From Xenoacremonium recifei (taxonomy: Eukaryota > Ascomycota > Sordariomycetes > Hypocreales > Nectriaceae), in assembly GCA_012184525.1 (NCBI GenBank), contig WOFQ01000021.1, forward strand, positions 124,001 through 188,000: a stretch of 64,000 nt of DNA. The letters run 5' to 3'. How positions within the stretch are numbered: the first letter of the stretch is position 1; each line of letters starts with the position of its first letter. Below the pieces are notes generated by a model. That model was not told the DNA's origin and ran no database searches. It worked only from the letters and a program-made list of their open reading frames with translations. Below are positions 1-11,008 of this stretch, in pieces. Made by a program: the position numbers and the translations under genes.

Positions 1-722
1 TTGGAGCGCTTCCATGCCTGCTCCTTTTCTTTCCTGACGGTTGCTCGGCGTTTTTCCTCCTCGTAGAAGGGTCTCGATTTATCGAAGTCTCGAAAAGTCA
101 ATCGATAGAGGATCTTCTTCATGATTGTCGGGATGCTTGTGAAAAGAGCACCCAAAACGATGACACCCAAAAATGCCAGACTCAGGAAAAAAGATGACAC
201 GCGAAAGAAGAGGCATTGAACATCGCGCAGGATCGAGGGCGGCCCGTAAAGCGGCAATGGCGGGAAGAGCGGGTTTGTATGCGACGGTGGCATTGCTCGT
301 CGCAGAGTGGTATCCCCTGATTTCTGCACTGACGCGCCATTCTTGGGTAGAATAATTGTTTTCCGGGACTTTTCGCTCAGATTCGAGTTGGTATTGGTGA
401 TGGTCTCCTTGGTCTCGCCGTCCTCCTTGATATCGACCGATTTCGGCGAACCCTGGAGTTCCTCGCGCAAAACGTTGAGCTTGTGCGCCTCCTGCAGTGG
501 AACACCGGGCAGCCGGTAGCCATCCGAGGTGATAATGACGGGATCCTGGGGCGTGACAAACTGTGCTTCGAGTGCGACGGAGGACGATGCTTGGTCGTGT
601 GAAGCAAGCGACAGTTTCTCGGCTTGCTGGGTGAACTTGACCGCATTCTGGGCTAGCTCAGCACCAGAAAGTCGCGGCTGCTCCTCTTGAGTGACGCTCG
701 AGGCGCCGGGTGATTCGATCAT
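1..722 (-). CDS. Membrane protein of unknown function, 3' part outside window
   Basis: The minus strand is open in one frame from about 929 to the left edge, so only the N-terminal part (about 240 residues) is present. The only ATG in this frame is at 722 (protein begins MIESPGASS), and I use it. Residues 1-165 are polar and look disordered. They are followed by a proline-rich stretch (NPLFPPLPLYGPPS), a strong membrane helix of about 25 residues (LFFRVSSFFLSLAFLGVIVL), and a charged segment with RPFYEEEKRR. Upstream of the ATG the open frame also encodes a signal-peptide-like hydrophobic stretch (KLSLLDAVVFLFAPCILASH), so a 5' exon may extend the protein and 722 may not be the true start. 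The proline-rich segment plus anchor reminds me of the N-terminal region of membrane-anchored fungal lipases. No catalytic motif lies in the window, so I do not assign a function. The gene is divergent from PEX6. Confidence 0.6.
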   Translation of the reverse strand, partial: MIESPGASSVTQEEQPRLSGAELAQNAVKFTQQAEKLSLASHDQASSSVALEAQFVTPQDPVIITSDGYRLPGVPLQEAHKLNVLREELQGSPKSVDIKEDGETKETITNTNSNLSEKSRKTIILPKNGASVQKSGDTTLRRAMPPSHTNPLFPPLPLYGPPSILRDVQCLFFRVSSFFLSLAFLGVIVLGALFTSIPTIMKKILYRLTFRDFDKSRPFYEEEKRRATVRKEKEQAWKRS

Positions 723-2029
723 GGCCGGTTTCGCTGTAGCCGCATGGGAGGCGAGTATGCAGGGTGCGAAGAGGAAGACAACAGCGTCAAGAAGAGAAAG
801 TTTGAAGAACGTTGGCGCACTGGAGATAAGCAAGCAGGATCTCGAGACACCATCTACCAGTTCTCGGTTGCCCAGTCGCCACGAGGAGGAATTTCCTGGG
901 ACGTCATGAAGAGCAGCGGCGGGCGATGATCAGGGTCGTCGTCTAGCGATGTACGGTGAAGACTCGGCGTCGGACGATGCAGGTTGTTCAGCTGCCTGTT
1001 TCGAACCGGCCTGTGGTCGGGTGCCAATGATTGGATGGATGGGAGACTATTGACACAAGCACCAAGAAAATCCAGGGCCAGGGGGCTGGACGAATCCAGA
1101 TGGCGGACGCTCCTTGGTTTGTTGCGTGTAAAAGTCTCGAAGACTGCCCCTGTTTTGCGGGAGGGTTGCGTCATGGGTCTCGAAGTGCCAATTGTGGGCG
1201 TTTGCAGATCCCTGTTTTCAGCATGTGATGATGCGCAGAATTGCCTTTTCAGTGAGTGGGATGGATGCATCTAAATTTTGTACTCTGAGGCGGGTGGATC
1301 TTCGGGCAAGGGAAAATTGATACATGACAAGATTGGAGTCTCGTCTTTTATTGGAAATATCAAGACAACTTTGAGTACTTCCTACTTGAGGTAGTTCTCA
1401 TGATATTTGTCTCCAAGGGAATTCCGGGCACGTGGTCGGTCCTGCTCCCGGGTAGCTGCATGGACGGGAGACCCTGCAGAAGCCGAATACGATGATGCAG
1501 TAGCCAGGACTTCAGCTTGAATGCAGGAAGCTGAATAGAAAGCCCCTTGGAATAGAAATTGTGTTAATAGTTGTTCAACCGCACAGTCACAGCACCTCAG
1601 CATGCAGTTTAATTATCGGTTCGTACAGTGCATTTATGACTTACACGCCACTAAACCCCCCGCCGGTTGTGGGTGCTAAAAACGTCTGCTCCAGTGCCCG
1701 CGCCGATGCCGAGGCCAATTCTGAGCCGCAGCCGAATCGGGGCACGTTCAGCGGCTCAGCAGGTCCCGTCGCGACGGAGCTTCACGAGACCTCAACCCCG
1801 GATTTCTTCTACCACCAGCACCGAGCCCCAGCATCGCCATCTCCTCGGCCCAGCACTGCTCGCTGCTGTCTCGAGTGGCCATTCGACAATCTCGAACCTT
1901 CCCTAGCTCCGTTACCGCGCTGCTTCGATATGCTTTGCCCTCTGCGGGGTGATTAATCGAGCTCGGTCCCCTTCCCCTCGAGCTTCGTCTTCCGCCTCAC
2001 GCATTGAGCTTCACCGTCCTCCAGCAACA
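723..2029. other. Intergenic region between divergent genes
   Basis: This should hold the promoters and 5' leaders of the minus-strand membrane protein gene and of PEX6. The stretch 723-929 remains open in the frame of the leftward gene and may be coding (see findings). I see no other credible gene. The short open frames here have no recognisable domain and no splice support. Confidence 0.5.
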
Positions 2030-5000
2030 ATGGCGGCACCGTCGAGAGCCTCCGTGGCGTCGCAAAAGAGACGCACACGTCGCCGGCGGCAGGACAAGCC
2101 CGCCATCTCAGCGAAGCTCATCCTCGACGACCACATCAAGAGCGACGTCGGCATTGTGTCCGAGGACATTTTCTACGATCTCTTCCCGCACCTTGAACAT
2201 GGTATGACTCCTACCGACTCTGGGCAGCCGGCGCATGGCCCTGAAGGTTTCGCTATGATTGCGCATTGCTAATTGCCCCCCCTTACAGCTCGTGACAGCC
2301 AGAACTCCGAGTCTCAGCAGAGCCACATCGCAATCACACCGTGGGCGCCGAATGCCACCCCCTCCGACAGCCCCTGGTCCATTGTGCCCGTCGTTCCTTC
2401 GTCGACTTTGAATAATTCGACCGTGCGGTTCTCGCCGTCCTCCTCAGCTCTGCAGAGCTTTGCCGTTACCCTGCAACAGGTCGCACCCTCGAAGCTCTCG
2501 AGTCATAGTCGTGGCGGCATTGAGATTCTCGTCCTCGACGTTACTCCGTTGCCCCTCGAGACCGTTTTCGTGAGCCTGGAAAGCGAATTGACCAAGAGGC
2601 TTGAGAATGGGGAGGGCACATTCTTCCGAGAGCACCCTGCCAGCCCCAAGGGCAAAGCTCCAGCCAAGACCCCCGAAGAGCGCTTGGTCGCGGCTTTGCG
2701 GACAGCCCTGAGCAGTCTCAAAGTCGTTCATTCGGGCGATCTATTCCCGCTCCCGCTTCCGCCTCATCCTTTGACCCATGTGCCCCCAAATCCCGGCAAG
2801 ATCATGCTGTGTGAACCGGTGGCCCAGGGGGTTCTCTCGGAGAAGACCAAGATCATCTTGATGCGAGGCCGAGTACATACGAAGCAGATCCGCCAGGCCG
2901 CATCAATGACGGCGAGTCAACGAACCGAGGACGAAGAAGACGGCACCGATCAGTTCTACTCAGCAGCCGAGGAACGGGATAAATCTGGTGCTTTGACGGA
3001 AGAGACAGAGTCTGCGACAGAGACAGAGACTGATCTGTCGGGATCTGACCTTGACGATGAACTCTCGGATGACTCGTTGGACGACATGATCTCACTTCAG
3101 GCCCCTACTCTGCCTACAACTGCTGCGAGTGGTGTTTCGACCCTCCAACCTGGAACCCCGATGACCATGGGAACTCTGCGCGGAAGGAAAACAAATAGCA
3201 TGACAACGCCTGGTTCCGTCTTTTCCAACTTCACAGCCACAACTGCGCGACCCGATAGGCCCCGAGGCCGACTATTCAAAGCCCACGGCCTCATGAGACC
3301 GATACCGTCTGACATTTTACATCCTAAACCATCGGCGGAGGATGACGAGGAAGCGCGGATCTACGTTGACGTGGCATCTCTTTCCAAGATTGGGTGCTTC
3401 TCTGGAGACTGGGCCCGCGTAGAGGCGGCAGAGGAGCCTCCTTTGAATGGCTTCGGAGCTTTTGGGCTAGGGAGTTTCGGACAAATCGACCCAGAGCCCA
3501 CCAAATGGAGACCTGTGAGAGTATATGGTCTACCCGAGGGTTACTCTCAAAGGCCCATGACCCGAATACCTAGTGCAAGGCATGGTGAGAGGCGGTTGTC
3601 GTTCTTTGAGTCCCAGGTGCAACGGCCGGCAAGCCCGGCGGTGTATGCCTCACCTATCCTGCTGGCTAACCTTGACGATGCTGCCTATCTTCGCCTCTCA
3701 TCGCTTAAGAAGCATTTCTACCAAGGAAAAGGGACGATTCCAAGGTTCACCAGCGCGGCAAGACCTCCTTACGCTCGAGACATTTCTATTCATCATATTA
3801 GAACCCCTATATCCGCCGAAAGGGCTTACCAGACCGCGGTCCTCGGAGGTTTGAAGCAGTACTTTGCCAACAAGATTCGTCTGGTCCGCACTGGAGACCT
3901 AATTGCTGTGCCTGTTGATGCACAGCTCGGGCGCGCTCTTCAAGAAGCCCCTGGGGCTGGAGGGACTGAGGTGGACGATGTTATGGCCCTGACGACCAGT
4001 GGACAAGAGGTTGGGAAGCCTCCGTCTCGACTTGACGATGTCGCTTGGTTCAAGGTTGGGCACATCCAGATTCAAAAGTCGGACGAAGACGAGGATGGCA
4101 CCGCCGAGGCCTTCTGGGGATCTGTGGCTTGTATCGACAGTTCTTCTGTGGGCATGCACGGTTCAGGGTTTGAGCCCAGTCGAATACCTGGCATCAAGCA
4201 AAGCACCTGGCAATACTATCTCGGGTTGAAGAAGCCACCAAGGCGTGCCTCATTGTCAACTCCCCAGCCAATTCAAGAGCAAGAGGCCCCGTATATATCA
4301 CCCCTCAGGAGGCAGTTGAGGGAACTGATCACCGCAGCTACAAGTCAGCGTGCAATCCATCTCAAAATGCCCCCGATCTCCGTCTTGTTGACGTCAACGC
4401 ACCGGAATATTGGCAAGTCGACTCTCGCATCGAATGCCTGTGCTGATATGGGCATTCATACCTACTCTATCGATGCATATGACATCCTGAGTGAGGGAGG
4501 TGGCAGTGGTAGCGATGTGAAGACGGAAGGGTTTCTTCGAACTCGAGCAGAGCGAGCAATGAGTTGTGGGCCGGATTGCTGCGCTTTACTCATTCGTCAC
4601 ATTGAGGCTTTGACTGCGGACCGGATTGAGTCAACCATGAAGGAGATTCTAGAAGACACGCGAGTCTTGATCGCAACCACCAACGAGGTGGACAAGGTCC
4701 CAGACGGAGTTCGGGGCCTGTTCACTCATGAGCTTGAGATGACGGCGCCGGACGAAGCTGAGCGTGAAGCCATACTCAGGACTATTATTAACGACCGAGG
4801 CGTGAGTCTTGAGCCCACGATTGATCTTAACGCTATCGCTCTTAAGACTGCAGCTTTGGTGGCTGGAGACCTGGTTGACGTTGTTGAAAGGGCCTCAATA
4901 GCCCAACAAACACGGCTCGAGCAGCTCTCGGCCAAGAACTGTGATGATAACGTCCCCATCACTGTGCGGGATGTTCAAGTTGCTGGCGGACCCCTTGCCC

Positions 5001-6326
5001 GTTGTCTCACCAAGAACGACTTCGATGTAGCCGTCGATGCAGCCCGCAAGAACTTCTCGGATTCTATTGGCGCGCCAAAGATCCCCAACGTCACTTGGGA
5101 CGATGTTGGTGGCTTGAACAACGTGAAGGAGGCCGTCACCGAGACTATCCAGCTGCCACTCGAGCGACCAGAGCTCTTCGCAAAGGGCATGAAGAAGCGA
5201 TCCGGCATTCTCTTCTACGGACCACCCGGAACTGGCAAGACGCTGCTTGCCAAGGCCATTGCCACAGAATACAGCCTCAACTTCTTCAGCGTCAAGGGCC
5301 CTGAGCTCCTCAACATGTACATTGGTGAATCTGAAGCCAACGTTCGCCGCGTGTTCCAACGAGCCCGCGATGCCCGGCCCTGTGTCGTCTTCTTCGACGA
5401 GCTGGACTCCGTGGCGCCGAAGAGAGGCAACCAGGGCGACAGCGGCGGCGTCATGGACCGTATTGTCTCGCAGCTTCTCGCCGAGCTGGATGGCATGTCC
5501 GGCGGAGACGATACTGGCGGAGGTGTGTTTGTTATTGGAGCTACGAATAGGCCTGACCTGCTGGATCCGGCTCTATTGCGACCTGGCCGCTTCGATAAGA
5601 TGCTATACCTTGGTGTTTCAGACACCAACGAGAAGCAGCAGACGATCCTTGAGGCGTTGACTCGAAAGTAAGAAACTAATCGTATCCTAGTACCGGACAT
5701 TGCTAATCTCATCACCCAGATTCACCCTCCACCCCTCTGTCTCGCTCGCCTCCGTGGCCTCGCGTCTCCCCTTCACCTACACCGGCGCCGACTTCTACGC
5801 CCTGTGCAGCGACGCCATGCTCAAGGCCGTCACCCGCCAGGCCTCGGCCGTCGACGCCAAGATCCGCGCCATCAACGCCGACCCAGCAACTCGTCACCCC
5901 ATATCCACGGCCTACTACTTCGACCACCACGCCACGCCCGAGGACATCGCCGTCATGGTCACCGAGCAAGACTTCCTCGCCGCCAACGACGAGCTCATCC
6001 CCAGCGTCAGCGCCGGCGAACTTGCCCACTACGAACGCGTCCGCGCAACGTTCGAGGGCGGCCGCGATAAGCCCGCGCCGCCGCCGATCAACGCCCGCCC
6101 TCCTGTTGCGCAGCGCGTTACGTCGACGTCGTCTACTAACACCGTGCTGCGCGGGAAGGGCAAGGCAAAGAGCAAGGGCAAAGGCATTGCGTTAACAAGC
6201 GATGATGAGATTGACGACGAAAGCGACGACGACGATGTGGAAGTCAATGGGCGGTCTAAGGGAAAGGGCAAGGCCCCGATGGGCTTCCAGGATGGCACGG
6301 CGAGCGATGATGATGGACTGTATTAG
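2030..6326 (+). CDS. PEX6: PEX6, peroxisomal AAA+ ATPase
   Basis: Predicted exons are 2030-2201, 2289-5667 and 5720-6326, giving 1385 residues, close to the usual fungal Pex6 length. Both junctions preserve the frame (HLEH/ARDSQ and ALTRK/FTLHP). Pex6 partners with Pex1 at the peroxisome membrane and extracts the recycling import receptor Pex5. The D2 AAA module is intact: Walker A GPPGTGKT near residue 1035, Walker B VVFFDELDS near 1090, and a second region of homology ending LLRPGRFDK near 1160. The D1 module (about 740-960) is degenerate: its P-loop reads STHRNIGKST and the Walker B position reads CALLIRHIEALT without acidic residues. An acidic Asp/Ser stretch lies near residues 270-300. 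The C-terminal tail (about 1305-1385) carries GKGKAKSKGKG and DDEIDDESDDDD low-complexity runs. The ATG context is ACAATGGC. In plant-pathogenic fungi PEX6 is needed for fatty-acid use and appressorium function (established knowledge). Confidence 0.96.
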
Positions 6327-6503
6327 TTGTATAAAGAAAGCTCCGGAGTGTGCTGTAGCATGTAGATATACCTTGGCATTACGGTATGTGCATAAAGAAG
6401 ACGGCACTTGTTCATACTTTCAGGCTCTGGTGAGATGTGTAAGGTAGTTAGACATTGGAAAATGTACATTATTCGCTTCTGGGGCAGATGAAAGATTGGG
6501 TGC

Positions 6504-7730
6504 TTATTCCTTCGCCTCGGTCTTCGTAGCGTCGGCCTTTTCTGACGCTGCAGGTTTTGTATCTGCTGGTCTGTCGTCCTCTTCCTCGTCTTCATTATCG
6601 TCATCTTCCTCCTCCTCGTCATCATCGTCGTCGTCTTTCTTCTTTTCTTCTTCCTCTTCGTCGTCCTCCTCTTCACTCTCATCGTCATCATCATCCTCTT
6701 CCTCTTCCAGCTCAGGCTCCTCCTTTATAGTCGCCTCATCCTCGATCTCCTTGATCCTCTCTGGGCTCGCTTCTTCAACCGGTCTTCCGCTGAACGATGT
6801 GACAACTTCCGGCTCGATATCCTTCCAACGCGCACTCGTGGGGCTTTGAACGGTGTCAAAGGCACCGTCAGAGCCGTGTTTCCACGCGCCCGAAGTAGGG
6901 GATTGCAGGCCAGGGGTCTTGTCGCCCAAATCCTTGTCTTCCTTCACAACAGCCTCCTTTTCCTTCGGTTTGTCGCCTTCGCCTTCGCTATCGGTCTTGG
7001 GCTTGCCCCCCTTTCCGTAAACCTTCTCACGTAGACTCTTCAGCCGAAGTTCCTTAGCCTTCTTTGCTGCTTCCTCTGCGACGGAGGTGACGGGGACTGT
7101 TCGTGGCGCCTGGGGTATCGACTTCTCTGCAGGCTTGGCTGCAGTGGGCTTCGGCTCTGGCATTGGAGGTGCAGGAGGTGCAGCGGAGGCGGCGGCGGCG
7201 GCAGCGGCAGCAGCGGCACCTACAGCAGCAGCTGCAGCAGGAACTGATTTGGAGGATGATGCGGCGGAGACCTTCGCGGGAGCGCTGCCAATGGGCCTTT
7301 TCAGGGGCGGATCGGGGAGTTTCTGGTTGATTGAGGGTATCGTGAACTCGTCGTAGTAGATTTTGACATGTTCCTTGAGTTCGCCATATTCGTTCCAATC
7401 TTCAATTTCAACCAGATCCTACTCAAACAGAAAACCATCGTTAGCCAGCGGGTCCGGCCATCGAGATATCGGGCGTCAACTCACCCCCAACACGAAGCCC
7501 TCCTGGACCAGCCCGGGGAGCTTTCTCATGCGACCGCCCTCGTCCTTGCCAGCCCTACGGCCCCAGAGCATGCGTGCCTTTTCATCGGTGGCAATATCGA
7601 CGGCCTTGAACGGCACGCGGTTGGCTCGCAGGATGGTCTCGAGGCGGGACGTAGCGGTGACGATGTGGGAGGAGCCAGCGGTGAGGGAGGTGAAGATGTA
7701 GAGCGCGGGATCGGTGGAATAGGTGGTCAT
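6504..7730 (-). CDS. Thioredoxin-fold (SH3BGR/glutaredoxin-like) protein with an acidic tail
   Basis: Exons are 7730-7485 and 7418-6504, with a 66-nt intron (donor GTGAGT, acceptor GTAG) and phase 0, giving 386 residues. Residues 1-100 have the pattern of an SH3BGR-like thioredoxin fold: a first strand (PALYIFTSL), a helix with RLETILRANRVPFKAVDIATDEKARMLW, then KLPGLVQEGFVLG before DLVEIEDWNE. No CxxC active site is present, so redox catalysis is unlikely. The middle holds two alanine runs (about residues 142-162). The tail has a long mixed Asp/Glu tract of about 50 residues, encoded by GAG/GAC-rich DNA around 6570-6715. The first ATG is used; an upstream GTG would add only two residues. The 3' end faces the PEX6 stop 178 nt away, so the transcripts probably converge or overlap. 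The fold assignment is by pattern. The biological role is unknown. Confidence 0.85.
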
Positions 7731-10441
7731 GGTCACGATGCGGCGATGGGGGTATCAGAGAAAGAATCGATCAGTTGGTCGCTCGAAAGGTCGCATGCGC
7801 AGAAGTCAAGGGATGGAGTTGGCTGAAGAAAGGGGGTCGAGTTGGAGAAGATGGGATGGGTGGCTGCGAAGCTCCTGACATGAGGCTGGTGCGAGCTCCA
7901 ACTGCGGGGGCGGGGCAGGCGGCTGTGGCAGTTGAAGGCCTAGAGACGCCATGACGACAGCAGGATAGTGGCTGAACGTGTTTGAGACCTGGAGGCTGAG
8001 ACACGCGGGATTTCATGAGACGGGGTGAAATCGCGACAGTCGCAAAAACGATTTCTCTTCATTTGAAGTCGGTGGAAAGAGAGGAATCCAAAGATGGAAA
8101 GATGGGCGATTATTTGAGTTTATTTCCACTTTATCTTGCCAAGATAGAGTTGTTGCATCACACTTACACTGGCTGTGTCGAGAAGATGGAATGCAACTGA
8201 CAGGTAGCGTCTAAGTCCCTATAGTTGATAGCAATGGGCCTTAGCATACCGTACCTTAGTAATATCCATACCTAATAAGGAAATTTACAAATCGCTCAAG
8301 GAAGGATGTCCCAAGACAACATCATGCGGAAGGAACCTTCAGCAACGGGAAGTCGGCGCCTTGCTGATGCCTCGGCGCTCAGGCACCCACGCTGGGCGAA
8401 TGGCCGTGATGAAACGCCTCCTCACCCTCATGCTCCGCCAGCCTATCAACAAAGGATGAACAGCTCAACAAAACCTGAATGACTCAAAGGTTTCGTTTCG
8501 TTTCTTTGACCTGATCGCCTTCACCACACCACCCCATACGCAACCCGCTGTCTTTATGCCATCTGCCTTCAGAGCCAGTGAGGGCGGGCGAACAACAAAG
8601 AATCCTGAGCTCGGAACATCGGCATGAGAAGCATCGGCACCATATCGCCGACTCAAAATTAGACGCCTATCGTGAAACTGCCAACTTGCAGTGCTCTGGC
8701 TATAGACCCTGTCCAAGCTTTCGAGTACTCAGACCGGTCCAGTGGCCGCAACATGCAGGATGCTCGAGTCCTTCATAAATCAAACGCTTCACCCATGGGC
8801 AGATCTGTGCTGTGCTGTTGTTTCGGCTCATATTTCGAGAAACATAGCACTGCGGCATATGGAGCACAGGTCGTGACGCTCAACAGACTCGTGGGCCTGG
8901 TTGGTACGTGTCCATCCAGTCGTCGTGTCGCTCATCTCGCCTGTATTGCTCGAGACCATGGCCGTGGATAAGACTTGCTGGCGAGACCCAGTTGCAAGCT
9001 TTAGAGTCCGTGAGAGAAAACAAGGTTGTGAGTCGCCTTTGTTGGGTCCCGCGATTCCCGTCTCCTCGAGTCAGGGAGTGGCGAGCCTCCACGTTTAGAC
9101 TTCATCTCGCCTCGTCTCACAGCTCGTCTGTGGCACTGTGCCCTGGCGGATAACACGATGCTGTTATCGACGACCCCCGAGCCCTTTCTCTTCGCTCCAT
9201 GGTGGATTAATTGCTTTGTCGGAAGCGAGCCCCAGCCAGACGTTTCATTGTGTCGATAGCCCACGACCCAAGCATGGTTCGGTCGGACCACGCAAGTCGT
9301 GCCCCTGAAGCCAGGGTGATGGAAATTGTGTGTCCTACAGTATACGCGGCCAGTGTCGCGGACTCAGGACCAACCACCGGCCCATCGACTGCGGTGCTAG
9401 TGTGCGAGCTCGCGATGAAGAGTTGTACAAGCGTCAGTCACTTGAGTCAATATTCTCGTTGCTTCCTTTGATCCTTCAGATTTCCTTATTATGCATTGCC
9501 GGCCAAGCAACAGCCGCTACTGCAGCCAGCAAAGCCGATCAGACACTCAACCAGTTGGCTTCCCGTGGTGCCATCGCCTCCCCACCATCCAACGCACAAA
9601 GAGCCCGCAGGAACAGCGGATCAAAGGTTGATGGCTAAAAATTCATCCTCTGCGCCGTCTCCCGTCCGGCACGGCCCCAAGAGCCAGGCATGGCACACCG
9701 AAACGTGGTCGTGGTCAGGACCCTCTCCCTCCTGATTGGTGACAGACGGTCTTCGTTTGTTCCGTCCAAGCAGCCACCGCCCTTGTGCAGGGAGCCGTCC
9801 AGGGGTCGACGCAGAGTTTGACCAGGGTATGCCTGGCTCTCTCAGGCACAAACCAGCTGGAGCTGCAGAAGCGCAGCAATTGGGCGATCCACCACGAGCC
9901 ACTACCGGGTTGCCGCTGTCGTTGCATCCAATCATGGCCGCGGTGGCGGATGCAAGGCACCAAGACACCTCTGGATGCCGGTGCTAGACTCCACCGCCCA
10001 GGAGGTCCTGATCAAGGCCCCCCCCCGATCCCTTGGAACTCCCACAGCAAGCCAAGGCGGGCGAGTGACAGCGCACCATGAACGGCCCATCTGGGGAGCC
10101 AGGCCTGCAGCACGGCCAACGAGGGGATCATTGCGCAAAAGTTTTCCCATCGTCGGAGAGTACAAGTCCCGCATGGGGCCCCCTCCGATATCTCGCCCAC
10201 AACTCTCTCCTTGCAATTGTCTCGACGACATATCCCAACACTCCCTTTCCCCCAAACCTCTGCGACTTCCGTGCTTTGTACACACTTTCTCTCATTCTCA
10301 AACGCATACTAGAACGGTCCTCGAACCCTTCACGAGCAACTCTGCCGCTGGACGCCTACCTACGTCAATAGACACTCATTCTTTCAACCCGGTCACCCAG
10401 TACCTACCTGTCCCGGAGACTCTTGATTATCAGCCATCAAC
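7731..10441. other. Gene-free spacer, 2.7 kb
   Basis: I see no open frame with codon-like composition, recognisable domain or splice pattern. The stretch contains the promoter of the thioredoxin-fold gene (left edge) and of the wall-protein gene (right edge). The right edge becomes pyrimidine-rich (about 10200-10435, many CTC and CCC triplets), as is common in 5' leaders of highly expressed fungal genes. Confidence 0.5.
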
Positions 10442-11008
10442 ATGCAGTTCACCGGCCTCCTCACTCTCCTTGCCGCCAGCGTTTCGCTGGTCGCTGCTCA
10501 GTCGACCGACTCCACCACGACGTTGACCAAGACCACTACTCGGACTCTGACCATCACCTCTTGCGCCCCGACGGTGACCAACTGCCCGTACCGCACCACT
10601 ACCTCGGTCGAGGTGATCACTACGACCAGTGTGGCTACTACGCCGACTTCAATTGTCACCCCTTCGTCGATCCCGTGCACTACTTCGTCCATCGTGGCGC
10701 ACAACACGACCAGCACGACTCCCACGAAGCACTCCACCAAGGTGCACATCCACCACTCGAAGAACTCGACTGTGCTCGTTCACCACACCTCTCACAGCAC
10801 TCCTGTTCAGCTCCCCACCACCATCGTCACCGAGACTGCGCCTCTTGAAACCTCTGTCGCTGTCGTTACCGCCACTAGCACTGCCACTGCTGCTGGAACC
10901 ACCACTGCTCCTTCGACTGTCCCGACGGCTGGTGCCGCTCATGACTTCGTCGCCAAGTCTGGCATTCTCGGCGCTGCCGTGATTGCTGCTGTCTTTGCTG
11001 CGCTCTAA
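10442..11008 (+). CDS. Ser/Thr-rich GPI-anchored cell-wall protein
   Basis: This is a single exon of 188 residues with a complete secretion architecture. A signal peptide (MQFTGLLTLLAASVSLVAA, cleavage before QSTD) is followed by a central region very rich in Thr, Ser and Val. That region has few Cys (about four, including SCAPTVTNCPYRTTT), several potential N-glycosylation sites (HNTTST, KNST), and His-rich patches (HIHHSKN, VHHTSHS). The end is a hydrophobic tail (KSGILGAAVIAAVFAAL) after a small-residue segment (TAGAAH), typical of a GPI-attachment signal. Such proteins are usually heavily O-mannosylated and linked to the plasma membrane or wall glucan. The SCAPTVTNCPYRTTT segment, with its T[LV]TITSC lead-in, is common in fungal wall proteins of this class. 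No enzyme domain is visible, so the role is probably structural or adhesive. The ATG context is CAACATGC. Codons at Thr and Ser are strongly C-ending, which suggests high expression. Confidence 0.9.
   Translation: MQFTGLLTLLAASVSLVAAQSTDSTTTLTKTTTRTLTITSCAPTVTNCPYRTTTSVEVITTTSVATTPTSIVTPSSIPCTTSSIVAHNTTSTTPTKHSTKVHIHHSKNSTVLVHHTSHSTPVQLPTTIVTETAPLETSVAVVTATSTATAAGTTTAPSTVPTAGAAHDFVAKSGILGAAVIAAVFAAL

Noticed and set aside
1561..1956. 131-residue plus-strand frame upstream of PEX6
   Set aside because: Lies in the divergent promoter region, starts from an implausible context and has no recognisable feature.
5215..5715. 166-residue minus-strand frame opposite the PEX6 D2 domain
   Set aside because: Shadow frame of a well-supported exon, with no conserved features.
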